A DNA stretch of 64,000 nucleotides from JAJDTR01 sp965220415 (GTDB lineage Bacteria > Poribacteria > WGA-4E > JAJDTR01): positions 6,089,065-6,153,064 of the forward strand of contig OZ244829.1 of NCBI GenBank assembly GCA_965220415.1. Reading direction: 5' to 3'. Below are positions 1 through 8,782 of this stretch, in pieces (the stretch's first letter is position 1; each line of letters begins with the position of its first letter). The notes under the pieces are model-generated. The model was given only the letters and a program-made list of their open reading frames with translations. It searched no databases and was not told the DNA's origin. A program made the position numbers and the translations under genes.

Positions 1-57
1 GATGGAGCCACCGAGGGAAAGCTAGTGGGTGTGTGGTACCCGCGAGAATTGTCATGA
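1..57 (+). CDS. 3' end of an upstream gene (partial)
   Basis: Frame 1 is open from the first base to a TGA at 55-57 and reads ...GKLVGVWYPRELS. Only 18 codons are present, so no family can be named. It is called coding because the frame is open to the edge and because the next gene starts 74 bp later on the same strand. It could be chance. Confidence 0.35.
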   Translation, partial: DGATEGKLVGVWYPRELS

Positions 58-131
58 ATACCACTCGTGTCCATATTGATTTCATGTCGAAGGTGTAGCG
101 TAATCAAAAGGGAATTCACTCATTATCAGTT

Positions 132-1520
132 ATGCATTCACTTCCATTCAATATAATCAACATTCCCAAATCACACTTTCTGTGTATAGCGCTACTATTT
201 GGCATCGCTCACACCGTAAGCGCGGTAGAGATTTCGGTGAGTGCTGCACCGGACGGTCAATTCATGCCTCGCACGGTCAGCGATGGAAGAGCTGGAGCTA
301 TCGTTGCTTGGGAGGATTACCGCACCGGAACCGATTGGGACATCTACGCACAACGGGTGAATGCGCTAGGCGAAGCAGTGTGGAAAACGGACGGAATTCC
401 GGTATGCCTTGCCGAATGGAATCAACGCAGGCTTAGAATGGTTCGCTCCTCTGACCGGGTGATTGCGGTATGGAACGATCGACGTGACCGGAGTAATTGG
501 GATATCTACGCTCAAGCAATTGATGTGTCAGGGAAGATACTGTGGCAGACAGATGGTGTACCAGTTTGCACGGACACAGCCGATCAGTCTACACAGGCGA
601 TACTCGGCGATGGCGCCGGCGGTGCAATCTTTGTATGGGAGGACGCGCGACGTAGCGCGCAATACCAAGATCTGTACATGCAAAGATTCGATTCGAGCGG
701 TCAACCGATGTGGGAAACAAATGGAATTCCGGTATTTCCGTCCGACTCTCTTCAGAGCGATCCCATACTCCTCGCTGATGGCGCAAACGGATTCTATCTC
801 GTCTGGTGGGATGTGATAGGGTACGAATCGTGGCACATCATGGCGTTTCGACTCAATATGGACGGAACTCCTGTTTGGGACAGCCCAATTGTTGTTTCGC
901 CACTGGAAGGCATGCAGGGAATTCCGCGTGTTACCAGTGATCACGATGGTGGACTCATCATTGCTTGGCAAATCTACGAGAATTTCATCAACGATAATCT
1001 GTACGCACAACGGATTGATTCAAACGGCAAAAAGCTTTGGGGCGATGAGGGTGTCACAATCTGCAATGCGCCGGGCATCCAGAAAAATGCCTCCATAGCC
1101 AGTGACGGTAACGGCGGAATCATTGCAGTCTGGAGTGATGAACGCGATGTTTACTCGGATCTTTACGCGCAACGCGTCGGTGCTTTCGGGACAGTTCGCT
1201 GGAAGGAAGACGGCGTGCCTATATGTACCGCCGGCGGTCATCAGGATAGGCCGTTCATCGTACCATCGGTTGAAGATCAGTTCTTTGTCGCTTGGCTGGA
1301 CTACCGCGAGGACTATGGAGACGAGAGCAGCGATGCGATTTACGCACAGCAGTTCAATCTGGATGGGAAGGTGGCTTGGAGGGCGGATGGTGTGCCAATC
1401 TGCACGGCACCGGGAGAGCAGTATCCTCCGTTTGTGCTCAGATCCGAATCAGGGGTTCTCAGTGTGGTATGGACAGATGTGCGAGAGGATCAGGGAGATG
1501 TTTACATGTGGAGATTTTGA
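132..1520 (+). CDS. Exported protein with about seven tryptophan-rich repeats
   Basis: The 462-residue protein opens with a signal peptide: a hydrophobic stretch (FLCIALLFGIAHTVSA) and a likely cleavage site near residue 31. The rest is a repeat of roughly 50 residues. Each repeat contains a W-x-D-R or AWxDYR segment, a D-x-YAQR strand, and a closing W...DGxPVC strand. The regular spacing suggests a beta-propeller made of seven or so blades (inference). No catalytic motif is visible. The cysteines sit at the same place in most repeats (PVC, PIC). No sorting domain is seen at the C-terminus, which ends in the last repeat (VYMWRF). Family not recognised; the likely role is an extracellular binding or structural protein. 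The IS element begins about 180 bp downstream. Confidence 0.75.
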   Translation: MHSLPFNIINIPKSHFLCIALLFGIAHTVSAVEISVSAAPDGQFMPRTVSDGRAGAIVAWEDYRTGTDWDIYAQRVNALGEAVWKTDGIPVCLAEWNQRRLRMVRSSDRVIAVWNDRRDRSNWDIYAQAIDVSGKILWQTDGVPVCTDTADQSTQAILGDGAGGAIFVWEDARRSAQYQDLYMQRFDSSGQPMWETNGIPVFPSDSLQSDPILLADGANGFYLVWWDVIGYESWHIMAFRLNMDGTPVWDSPIVVSPLEGMQGIPRVTSDHDGGLIIAWQIYENFINDNLYAQRIDSNGKKLWGDEGVTICNAPGIQKNASIASDGNGGIIAVWSDERDVYSDLYAQRVGAFGTVRWKEDGVPICTAGGHQDRPFIVPSVEDQFFVAWLDYREDYGDESSDAIYAQQFNLDGKVAWRADGVPICTAPGEQYPPFVLRSESGVLSVVWTDVREDQGDVYMWRF

Positions 1521-1778
1521 AACAACAAACCAGTCGGTTTGCTTAGCGGTCTCGTCGCCAAGCTTGACTTTGTACAAACGTACTCGGTTGGGCTGAACGG
1601 GGAACTGTACAACACCATGCCCGTAGGCGGGGATCAAACGAGTGAATAGCGAGTGCGATAGAAAATCCCCTCCGATAGTAAATTCTGCGCGATGGGGATT
1701 AAGTTACCCCCAATGTTTAGACAGTTATGAACGTAAATTAAGGTGTAAAGGCTATCCAATCCGGCTACGTTTCAACAC

Positions 1779-2555
1779 CTAATGTTGTTGGAAATACACC
1801 TCGTGAGGCGTCCTTTTATTGAGCGACCCGTGAAGCCGCTCCTCATTATAAAACTTGAAATAGTCGTTCAAGCCACACCAAGCCGTGTGAACAGAGTCAT
1901 AAGAATGAAGATAGACATGTTCATATTTCACGGTCCACCAGAGACGTTCAATGAAAATGTTGTCATACACTCTGCCTGCTCCAGCCCAACTGATGCGAAT
2001 GTTAGCCGATTCAAGCCGAGTGGTAAAGGCATCAGACGTGAATTGGGCACCCTGATCGCTGTTGAAAATCAAGGGTGTAGAACAACTCAACGCTCGTTCC
2101 AGAGCCGATAGACAAAAGAAAACATCTAGTGAATTTGACAGTTCCCATGATAACACATATCGAGAGTACCAATCCATAATAGCCACTAGATAGACAAAGC
2201 CGGCGTTCAAACGGATATAGGTGATATCAACTGCACATACTTGGTCCGGTCTAGTGATACTTGAATCCTTCAGCAAATAAGGATACTTTTTCGATGGTTT
2301 ACCGTTCTTAGAGGTTTTCGGCTTGGGATAGATGGCAACTAAGTCCATCTTTCGCATCAACCTAGCAATCCGTTTCCGATTGACGACGTAGCCTTTAGAA
2401 CAAAGCCAGTCTGTCATTCGAGGTACACCGTAGAACGGGGTCTCAATGTACTGTTCATCAATCAGACGCATATAAAGCAGGTTTTCCGGCGACTCCACTG
2501 CGGGTTGATAGTAATACGAAGCGCGGGGCAACCCTAACAGTTCGCATTGTCTCAA
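1779..2555 (-). CDS. IS3-family transposase OrfB (DDE integrase domain)
   Basis: This is the catalytic half of the transposase. The rve-type core is clear: first Asp in VDITYIRL, second Asp in FNSDQGAQFTS and Glu in FIERLWWTVKYE, which give the DDE triad. The C-terminal helix ends YNEERLHGSLNKRTPHEVYF, typical of IS3 OrfB. The reading frame stays open upstream of the first ATG back to the A9 run at 2619-2627. The active product is therefore expected to be an OrfAB fusion made by -1 frameshifting rather than free OrfB. No stop or deletion is seen, so the copy may be functional. Confidence 0.92.
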   Translation of the reverse strand: MRQCELLGLPRASYYYQPAVESPENLLYMRLIDEQYIETPFYGVPRMTDWLCSKGYVVNRKRIARLMRKMDLVAIYPKPKTSKNGKPSKKYPYLLKDSSITRPDQVCAVDITYIRLNAGFVYLVAIMDWYSRYVLSWELSNSLDVFFCLSALERALSCSTPLIFNSDQGAQFTSDAFTTRLESANIRISWAGAGRVYDNIFIERLWWTVKYEHVYLHSYDSVHTAWCGLNDYFKFYNEERLHGSLNKRTPHEVYFQQH

Positions 2556-2601
2556 AACCGGTGGGGAACCGCTCTCTTGGTTGATGAGCTGCCGCTTCTG
2601 T

Positions 2602-2898
2602 TCAACCGAGCCGTTGAGTTTTTTTTTGAAGCCAGTCTAGCTCTACTTTCAATTGACCGATTTGCCGGTAGAGCTCCGCTATGAGTTGGTCGTTGTCAGA
2701 AGTCACTTGAGTGCGTCCGTTTGCAAACAGTTGAGGCGATTCCTCCAGAATCTGTCTTTTCCACTGGCTGACCTGATTCGGGTGGACTTCGTAGTCACTG
2801 GCAATCTGAGCCATGGTGCGTTGATTCTTTATTGCCTCAATCGCCACTTGCGCTTTGAATCGGTTATCATACTGCTTTCTACTAGCCATGCTATACAA
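2602..2898 (-). CDS. IS3-family transposase OrfA (helix-turn-helix)
   Basis: The 98-residue protein has the Tnp_1-type helix-turn-helix: a basic N-terminus (YDNRFKAQVAIEAI), the turn TMAQIASDYEVHPNQVSQWK, then a leucine-rich coiled coil (LIAELYRQIGQLKVELDWL). It would bind the element's inverted repeats. It ends just past the A9 run (QKK), where a -1 slip would join it to OrfB. The start ATG is at 2898; one further ATG lies three codons inside. Confidence 0.9.
   Translation of the reverse strand: MYSMASRKQYDNRFKAQVAIEAIKNQRTMAQIASDYEVHPNQVSQWKRQILEESPQLFANGRTQVTSDNDQLIAELYRQIGQLKVELDWLQKKTQRLG
2619..2627 (-). other. A9 slippery run for OrfAB frameshift
   Basis: Nine consecutive A residues on the minus strand lie inside the end of orfA. 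In the -1 frame the sequence continues as KLNGSVEQKRQLIN and then into OrfB without a stop. This is the usual programmed -1 site of IS3 elements. Confidence 0.75.
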
Positions 2899-3100
2899 AC
2901 TCCTTTCGTAGTTCTTGGCATTGCTGAGCCGTATTATGACTCATAACATGACCGTTTTGCCAGCCCGAAATCCACCTTAATCCACTGTCTAGTTTTTGGG
3001 GGTAATCGCAGGGATTTTATCTTAACCCGCTGAACAACGCCAAAGTTCAGGTCATACCCAACACCTCATCTACCTAATTCTCAAACAGGCTGTCACTTAG

Positions 3101-4243
3101 CTACTCCAGCTTCTTAGCCCCTTCTCCCACCCTCATCCACTGCGCACAAACCAGCGAAATCAGAGTAAAAACGGCGCCGCCAATGAAGATGATTTGATAG
3201 CCAAATGACGCCCATGCGAAACCTCCGATGAGCGGAACACTCACAGCCGCGACGTGATTCATGGTTACACCCATGGCGAGCGTCGGCTTGAGATCTTGCG
3301 GCGGCGCAATCTTGTTCACATAAGTCATCAAAGCAATCCGACCAACAAACAGGAAATTATCGATGCAATAGAGCACATACAGATGTGTGACGTTTCTAAG
3401 TGTTGCATAACCGATAAACACGAAGAATAAGCCCGCGTAGCTAATGCTCAACATGGTTCGCTCACCCAATTTATCCACGAGTCTGCCGATCGTGGGCGAG
3501 AAGAACAGAACGACGACCTGATTGATCAGAACAAGTTTGATAATGACGTCCCGATCGGTACCGAACACCTTGACGAGTGCGAAGATTGCGAACGTCGTGA
3601 AAATCTGTCGCCGACTTCCATCCAGTAAGGATAGTACGTAGTAAAGCCAGTACGATTTCCGCAGTACGAACCTGTTTTCACGCTCGGTCTGTAACCGTCG
3701 TGATGTGAAAAGAAGGGCGATGCCACCGACAGCAACGACGCCGCCTCCTATCTGAAATAGGCCCCCAAATTCAAACAGATCAGTTGCGACCAAACACAAT
3801 CCAATCATCGCCAACGTGGCAAAACTTTCCACGCTCCGCAACTGTCCAAACCACTTCCCCTTCTCTTCGCCGGCTGAATAGGCTATTGTCATGGAAGACC
3901 GCAATGGTAACCACGCATGAAATCCGATGCTCCAGACGAATGAAAATACCAGGATTCCGTAGAAACTGTTGACTTGCGAATAGGCTGCCATGCCAACACC
4001 CATCACAATCAGAGCAAAACCGGCAACAACGGGTGGCGCCAAATAGATGATGATAGCCGTGAAGAGAGCATTGAGGAATCCGGGCACCTCTCGCAACGAT
4101 TCAATGTAGCCCAATTCACGAGGTTGAACTCCGATCTGGTCTACAATGAAGTTGTTAAAGAGTGGGTGTAGGATTCCGAAAAATGCGCCTACGCCAAAGA
4201 CACCGCAAGCCAATAAGCGAAAATCTCGGTTCCAATTGCGCAT
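3101..4243 (-). CDS. MFS transporter, 12 predicted membrane segments
   Basis: The 380-residue hydrophobic protein has two halves of about six membrane segments. A loop-2 signature-like stretch and a repeat of it are visible (GRLVDKLGERTM in the second half). The segment RLQTERENRFVLRKSYW is the cytoplasmic loop between the halves. It is a secondary transporter of the major facilitator superfamily; the substrate cannot be read from the sequence. The start is set by ATG at 4243, preceded by a purine-rich stretch (aaaagagag). It is followed at the 3' side by the IS element and stands alone as a transcription unit. Confidence 0.85.
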   Translation of the reverse strand: MRNWNRDFRLLACGVFGVGAFFGILHPLFNNFIVDQIGVQPRELGYIESLREVPGFLNALFTAIIIYLAPPVVAGFALIVMGVGMAAYSQVNSFYGILVFSFVWSIGFHAWLPLRSSMTIAYSAGEEKGKWFGQLRSVESFATLAMIGLCLVATDLFEFGGLFQIGGGVVAVGGIALLFTSRRLQTERENRFVLRKSYWLYYVLSLLDGSRRQIFTTFAIFALVKVFGTDRDVIIKLVLINQVVVLFFSPTIGRLVDKLGERTMLSISYAGLFFVFIGYATLRNVTHLYVLYCIDNFLFVGRIALMTYVNKIAPPQDLKPTLAMGVTMNHVAAVSVPLIGGFAWASFGYQIIFIGGAVFTLISLVCAQWMRVGEGAKKLE

Positions 4244-4743
4244 GAATTACTCTCTTTTTGAACGTTGATACGGCAAGATTCTGTCGACATTTGTGTTACG
4301 CATGTGCGCAATCGTAGGGGCAAGGTTTCCTCGCCCAGCGGGTCGGGAAACCTGATCCTTAAAGATGCCGGCATATACGTAACCGCGGGATTTGTCGCTT
4401 CGCGTATCACGCCAACGGGTTTAGTGTGTCCACGTGGCAAAAGAGCGCGCAAAGCACAAAAGCGCCTGGAAGGAACGGGGCTCAACTAAGCGAATAAAAA
4501 AACGGAGCACCAGCCACCGTGATAGAAATCTTCGCCTACTCACGATAATAATTCGCGGTCTGAAGATTGTCCTTACAGTTGGCTTGCATATCCGTGAATG
4601 CGAATTCAGATAACGACCACCGGATGAATCGAACTAAACAAAAACGGCTTGAACCCACACCGCGTAAGGATTCAAGCCATTCGGAGAGTTTATCGAATAT
4701 GCTCATCTGAGTTTTTCTAATTGAGCTAACCTAACGTTTAACC
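4244..4743. other. Intergenic, with one terminator and dispersed repeats
   Basis: No gene is supported here. Around 4316-4366 lies a GTAGGGGCAAGGTTTCC-type element and its inverted partner (GGGAAACCTGATCC). Related GGGTTTCCCAAG elements occur at 6973-7003 and 7346-7371. A short plus-strand frame at 4265-4489 has no ribosome binding site and is composed of repeat sequence. Confidence 0.6.
4638..4678 (-). terminator. Rho-independent terminator after the alcohol dehydrogenase
   Basis: Reading the minus strand, GGCTTGAA (4678-4671) pairs with TTCAAGCC (4653-4646) around an 17-nt loop that can itself pair partly. It is followed by GTTTTTG. It sits 66 bp past the stop of the dehydrogenase gene. 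Confidence 0.7.
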
Positions 4744-5832
4744 TTATGGCTGCGACAAATCCAACACGCTCCGTGCCACTTCTCCCTTTTCAAGGGCATC
4801 AAAAGCGTCGTTGATTCCTTCGAGCGGATAGGTTCGCGTGACCAATTCATCCAATTTGAGCTTCCCCGCTCGGTACAAGCTAAGCAGCCGATTGAAGTCC
4901 ACATGCGTGCGCGCTGTACCATAGTAGGAGCCGATCACCGACTTCTCAAACATCAATATTCGAGCGTCAATCTCAATGGGGGTGTTCACGGGAGCATGTC
5001 CGATGAAGACTGTCATACCGCGACGGCGGGTACACTGAATCGTTTGCAAGAACGGCTTGCCCGTTAGACCAATTGCCTCGAACGCGTAGTGTGCCCCGGC
5101 GCCGCCCGTAATCTCTTTGATACGCTCAACAGGATCTTCTTCGGACGAATTTATGGTGTGCGTTGCGCCAAACTGTTCCGCCATCTCCAGCTTTGTGTCG
5201 AGAATGTCGACTGCGATGATTGGCTCGGCATTCGCCAAGACAGCGCCTTGAATACAATTCAATCCCACTCCTCCGCAGCCAAAAATTGCTACTGATTTTC
5301 CCGGCGGTACTTTAGCCGTATTGATAACGGCGCCGACTCCCGTCATAACGCCGCAACCAATCAACGCTGCCTGTGCTAGAGGATAATCCTTAGGTATGGG
5401 AACAACGACATCTTGAGGTACCACAGTGTAGGTGCCGAACGTGCCTAATCCCGCTAACTTGTTCACGGATTCGTCGCGTCCTTTAAACTGTGGACGGCGA
5501 CTATTATCAGGATCAAGATTACAGAGATTTGAAAAACCCTCCTGGCACATCTCGCAGTAACCGCAGCTCCGTCTCCAAGCCAGAATAACGTGGTCTCCTT
5601 CGGCAACACCTGTCACGCCGTTGCCAACCTCTTCAACGATACCCGCTCCCTCATGACCAAGGACAACTGGAAGTTTGATAAACGGCCAATCTCCCTTCAC
5701 GACATGCCAATCGGAATGACACACGCCGCTGGCGCACAATCTTACCCCGACCATGCCGTAAGTCACCTCGGCCGGGTCAAGCTCTTCAATCTTCAAGGGT
5801 GTGTGGACATCATATAGCACGGCAGCTTTCAT
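4744..5832 (-). CDS. Zinc-dependent alcohol dehydrogenase (MDR superfamily)
   Basis: The 362-residue enzyme has all main marks of medium-chain dehydrogenases. The catalytic zinc ligands are Cys in GVCHSDWH and His/Glu in LGHEGAGIVE. The four-cysteine structural zinc lobe is CGYCEMCQEGFSNLC. The Rossmann fold is IFGCGGVGLNCIQ, followed by an acidic residue (VDILD) that favours NAD over NADP. It oxidises alcohols or reduces aldehydes; the true substrate is unknown, though the layout is close to class III-type enzymes. Start ATG at 5832 has a good ribosome binding site (GAGGAGG). A terminator lies downstream. The neighbouring Rieske ferredoxin and amidohydrolases suggest a catabolic role (inference). 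Confidence 0.9.
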   Translation of the reverse strand: MKAAVLYDVHTPLKIEELDPAEVTYGMVGVRLCASGVCHSDWHVVKGDWPFIKLPVVLGHEGAGIVEEVGNGVTGVAEGDHVILAWRRSCGYCEMCQEGFSNLCNLDPDNSRRPQFKGRDESVNKLAGLGTFGTYTVVPQDVVVPIPKDYPLAQAALIGCGVMTGVGAVINTAKVPPGKSVAIFGCGGVGLNCIQGAVLANAEPIIAVDILDTKLEMAEQFGATHTINSSEEDPVERIKEITGGAGAHYAFEAIGLTGKPFLQTIQCTRRRGMTVFIGHAPVNTPIEIDARILMFEKSVIGSYYGTARTHVDFNRLLSLYRAGKLKLDELVTRTYPLEGINDAFDALEKGEVARSVLDLSQP

Positions 5833-6437
5833 TGATTAAACCTCCTCACTGGTTCTATGGCAAAAATGCGATATAAATGACGACATCCGCCCTCGCAGCG
5901 GATAAGCAACTATTTTTTGATATGAGAGTGCTAACTCATTGATAACCACGGTATTCTCTTGGAAGTGTAGGAGCGATGAAGCGAGATCAACTGAGACCCT
6001 GTTTAAATAGTCGGCAGCAGAGCCATATTCAGTCATTTGGAGACAGGTTTTTTTCATGTTTTTGAATTGCCCGCTATATACCTGTCGCCCCGCTGGGGCT
6101 TAGATGTGCGGCGGTTTCGGTGTATCTATACACCTGCCGCCCCTCCGGGGCTTTTAGAGGCTGGTGCGCAGTGCGCACCCTACAGATGTACTTTTCAAAC
6201 AGGTTCTGAGATCAAGAGACTGAATAAGGAGCGCGATAGAGATTTTGATAGCCAAGTCGATAGAGTTCCCATAGCAATTACGATTGAAATCTCCTCCGAA
6301 TCGCGGTCCCGATTCTGAACGACGTTGATCCCAGCTCAAATGAGCATCATATTTCTCGCTGGAGTAGGTATCGGTTTGTCGGCATCGCCGCAAGAGAATA
6401 ACACTGCGCCGAGCGCATTAGCGCTGCATTCCGTCGT
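5833..6437. repeat. Intergenic region with palindromic REP-like repeats
   Basis: No gene is supported. At 6081-6105 and 6127-6150 are two GCCCC...GGGGC hairpins. At 6154-6181 is GAGGCTGGTGCGCAGTG followed by CGCACCCTAC, a palindrome that recurs at 26606-26632. From 6209 to 6270 runs a copy of the degenerate GATCAA...GCGATAGAGAT repeat. Confidence 0.65.
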
Positions 6438-6884
6438 TTAAGGAATCTCTACCACCACATACTTCTCATCAACCGAGGCTGAATAAGTTTCAGCCGTGTA
6501 TGGGCCCTTTTCGAGTGTTGTCCCTTCAACGCCATCTTCGCAAGGGGAATGTCCCGATTCAACACTGACCTTGTATTTTCGCGCGCGTCTTTTCGCCGGG
6601 CTCCACCAAGATTGCCCTGTTTTGACATCGAACTCCCATCCGTGCCAAGGACAGCGCAAAATCTCGCCCTTTCGAATATATTCGTATTCGCCGGGTACGC
6701 TAGACTTCAAAAACCCTGTGAGATTGCCCTCACAGAGCGGTCCGCCTGTATGTGGACAATTATTGCGAAGCGCGTAAAACTCGCCGTCAATGTTAAAGAC
6801 GCCAACGACTCTTCCTCCAATTTCCACCATCTTCCGCTCACCGGGCGGGATTTCGTCCACAGTTGCCACTACATGCTTTGCCAT
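6438..6884 (-). CDS. Rieske [2Fe-2S] ferredoxin-like protein
   Basis: The 148-residue soluble protein holds one Rieske domain. The two cluster-binding boxes are CPHTGGPLCEG near residue 43 and CPWHGWEFD near residue 78, which give two Cys and two His ligands. The fold start (VDEIPPGERKMVEIGGRVVGVF) matches small Rieske ferredoxins that pass electrons to oxygenases or act with reductases. There is no membrane anchor. A loop of about 20 residues (KSSVPGEYEYIRKGEI) is inserted between the boxes, longer than in NirD-type proteins. The N-terminal ATG at 6884 has a weak ribosome binding site. No partner oxygenase is next to it; the amidohydrolases and dehydrogenase are the nearest enzymes. Confidence 0.9.
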   Translation of the reverse strand: MAKHVVATVDEIPPGERKMVEIGGRVVGVFNIDGEFYALRNNCPHTGGPLCEGNLTGFLKSSVPGEYEYIRKGEILRCPWHGWEFDVKTGQSWWSPAKRRARKYKVSVESGHSPCEDGVEGTTLEKGPYTAETYSASVDEKYVVVEIP

Positions 6885-7418
6885 AAACGCGTTTATTGGT
6901 CAATTCCAATGAATTTATCGTTTCTTGATACTTTACGCCGTAATTTTATATGCGGACACGGGTCAATCCGTAGGGGTTGGGTTTCCCAAGCCCATAGGGA
7001 TCAAGTTAAGCGTCATGCCTCGCAGTCACGCGGTTTCTAATGTCTTAAACTGTTAATCTCCATGTAGACATGGGTGATGGAATACCAACCCATTCGTTGA
7101 TGGGTGCGCCACAGAAGATGACTCATGACGCTGGTTTCTGTAGGTGCCGGTGCGGTTGGAAAGGGATCTCTATCAGGATCTACTATCGCCTTCACTATTC
7201 GTTCAGTTGATCACTCATTATCCATTCACTTGATCGCACCTACCGTATGGGGTGAGATTGAGATTTACTCGTCGCCCAATGGGGACTAAGTTGGGTATTG
7301 CGGCGAAGAACTCCACCGATGCTAGACGAACTCCCTTAACTTGATTCCTATGGGGCTTGGGTTTCCCAACTCTTTTGGTACTGTGCATCGAATGACACTA
7401 AGCACACCCCTCACTTAT
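6885..7418. repeat. Intergenic region with inverted and dispersed repeats
   Basis: No gene is supported. The element GGGTTTCCCAAG occurs at about 6978 within GTAGGGGTTGGGTTTCCC and again near 7353 in inverse context (GGGGCTTGGGTTTCCC). At 7180-7240 lies a reverse-oriented copy of the GCGATAG-ATCCC repeat family (CTACTATCGCCTTCACTATTC). Confidence 0.6.
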
Positions 7419-8507
7419 TTAAAACTGGTAAAGGGCCCGCGCATTCTCTGACATAATACGCCGTCTCAAATTCGGGTTCAGGTTCTTGGGGAGCGCGTGA
7501 CCCGGCGAATCAAAGTCCCAATGCGGATAGTCCGTTGCGAACATCAGTTTTTCATCGGCGTTGATATGTTCAAGCAATTGCTGAAAGTATTCCTGTTTCG
7601 GCGGCTCTTCCATCGGCTGCGTGCTTACCCAAAAATGCTCGCGAATATACTCTGAAGGGGAGCGTTTCAAATACGGCACCTCTTCACGTAGCATTTTCCA
7701 AGAACGGTCGAGTCTCCACATCAGGGGCGGCAGCCAAGCGAATCCGCCTTCGATTAGTACCACCTTCAGTGTCGGAAAGTGTTCAAAGGCCCCTTCACAC
7801 ACCAGACTGGTCACTTGGGACTGAAACACCTGACACATCCCTGCATGGTCTTCAATGTAGTGCGAAGGTTTGCCCACCGAGGTGATTGGACCGACACCCA
7901 CGCCCCCGAAATGAATCCCAATCGGTAGGTTGTGCCGCGCCGCTGCCTCATATATCTTCCAGTAGCGGCGGCGTCCCAAGGGCTCCATCGAACGAGCAAC
8001 AAGTAGGATTTGCACAAATCCTGGATGGTCTCCAAGTCGGTCAATTTCCTCGGCAGCTAGTTCACCGTCTTCAAACGGAACCAACATGGACGCTCTGAGC
8101 CTTGAATCCGGCTTAATCCATTCCTCTATCTGCCAGTCGTTAACTGCGCGCGACAGCGCAGCATTGAATTCCACGCTCCGCATATCTTGGAAGATTAAAC
8201 AGTTTAGAACACCATATTCGATGTTCCAGAAATCAAGCAACTGATCTTGCATAAACTTCAGATCAGAACCGGGGGCTTTGCCGGAAGGCGGCCAGGCGTC
8301 CTTCCTAGCCGCGTACGGCATTCCGCGCGGGATATATGACCCCATGCGCGAGGGAGTCCCTACCATCTCGAGTTGCCGTCGCGAACGCTCCGACATATAA
8401 GGGTGCAGCGCCTTGTGCGAAGGCAAGGCGTTGTGAATATCACAATCAATTATAGACATTTTCCGTCGGGTTGCCGATGAATTCGTCTGTGCCTTAATCG
8501 CCGCCAT
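7419..8507 (-). CDS. Amidohydrolase family 2 (TIM-barrel metal hydrolase), paralogue 1
   Basis: The 362-residue protein belongs to the amidohydrolase_2 type (the ACMSD-like decarboxylase/hydrolase group). The N-terminal metal site is read as IIDCDIHN, the mid-barrel His in GIHFGGVGV, and the C-terminal Asp in FATDYPHWDFDSP. It would hydrolyse or decarboxylate a small organic acid; the substrate is unknown. The start ATG at 8507 has AAGGAGG eight bases upstream. It is strongly similar along its whole length to the proteins at 8783-9868 and 14241-15326. These are three paralogues in one 8-kb stretch, which suggests local duplication. Confidence 0.88.
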   Translation of the reverse strand: MAAIKAQTNSSATRRKMSIIDCDIHNALPSHKALHPYMSERSRRQLEMVGTPSRMGSYIPRGMPYAARKDAWPPSGKAPGSDLKFMQDQLLDFWNIEYGVLNCLIFQDMRSVEFNAALSRAVNDWQIEEWIKPDSRLRASMLVPFEDGELAAEEIDRLGDHPGFVQILLVARSMEPLGRRRYWKIYEAAARHNLPIGIHFGGVGVGPITSVGKPSHYIEDHAGMCQVFQSQVTSLVCEGAFEHFPTLKVVLIEGGFAWLPPLMWRLDRSWKMLREEVPYLKRSPSEYIREHFWVSTQPMEEPPKQEYFQQLLEHINADEKLMFATDYPHWDFDSPGHALPKNLNPNLRRRIMSENARALYQF

Positions 8508-8629
8508 CTGTCTATCCTCCTTGTTTAAATCTTCAATCAGTCAACTTGAACGAGAAAAGGTTCTATCAAGTGACACTATTTCGCTCGAATTACATTGCAT
8601 ACGATGTTTCGATCCTATAATTCTCGTGC

Positions 8630-8665
8630 TCTGTAGGCGGGGCATCTTGCCCCGTCTTGCAGTGA
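8630..8665. repeat. Palindromic REP-like element
   Basis: TGTAGGCGGGGCATCTTGCC is followed by CCGTC and forms a CGGGGCA/TGCCCCG hairpin. A near-identical inverted copy lies at 37459-37484 in another intergenic gap. Confidence 0.6.
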
Positions 8666-8782
8666 CTGGGTTGACGCTATTTTTGCACTGAAAATTAAGA
8701 GAGATGGTATAACTCATTAATCTAATCTCAGTATCCTAATACACGTTGCGCGATGCACAATTGTTACGGGAAATTATTGTCA

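Larger units (their letters stand above)
1704..3005 (-). mobile_element. IS3-family insertion sequence, apparently intact
   Basis: The ends are 22-bp imperfect terminal inverted repeats at 1704-1725 and 2984-3005. They share TTACCCCCAA outside and TAGACAGT inside, with four mismatches between. Between them lie two minus-strand ORFs in the orfA/orfB order of IS3 elements, joined by an A9 run. No convincing target-site duplication is visible: the flanks read aag on the left and tcg on the right. Both flanks belong to the dispersed GCGATAG-ATCCC repeat, so the element may have landed inside a copy. Length is 1302 bp, normal for the family. Confidence 0.9.

Noticed and set aside
1704..3005. IS3 element as the mover of the MITEs
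   Set aside because: Its ends (TTACCCCCAA) do not match the MITE ends (CCAGGGGAAACGC), so cross-mobilisation is unlikely.
4265..4489. 74-codon plus-strand frame in the gap after the MFS gene
   Set aside because: It consists of GTAGGGGCAAGGTTTCC-type repeat sequence and has no start signals.
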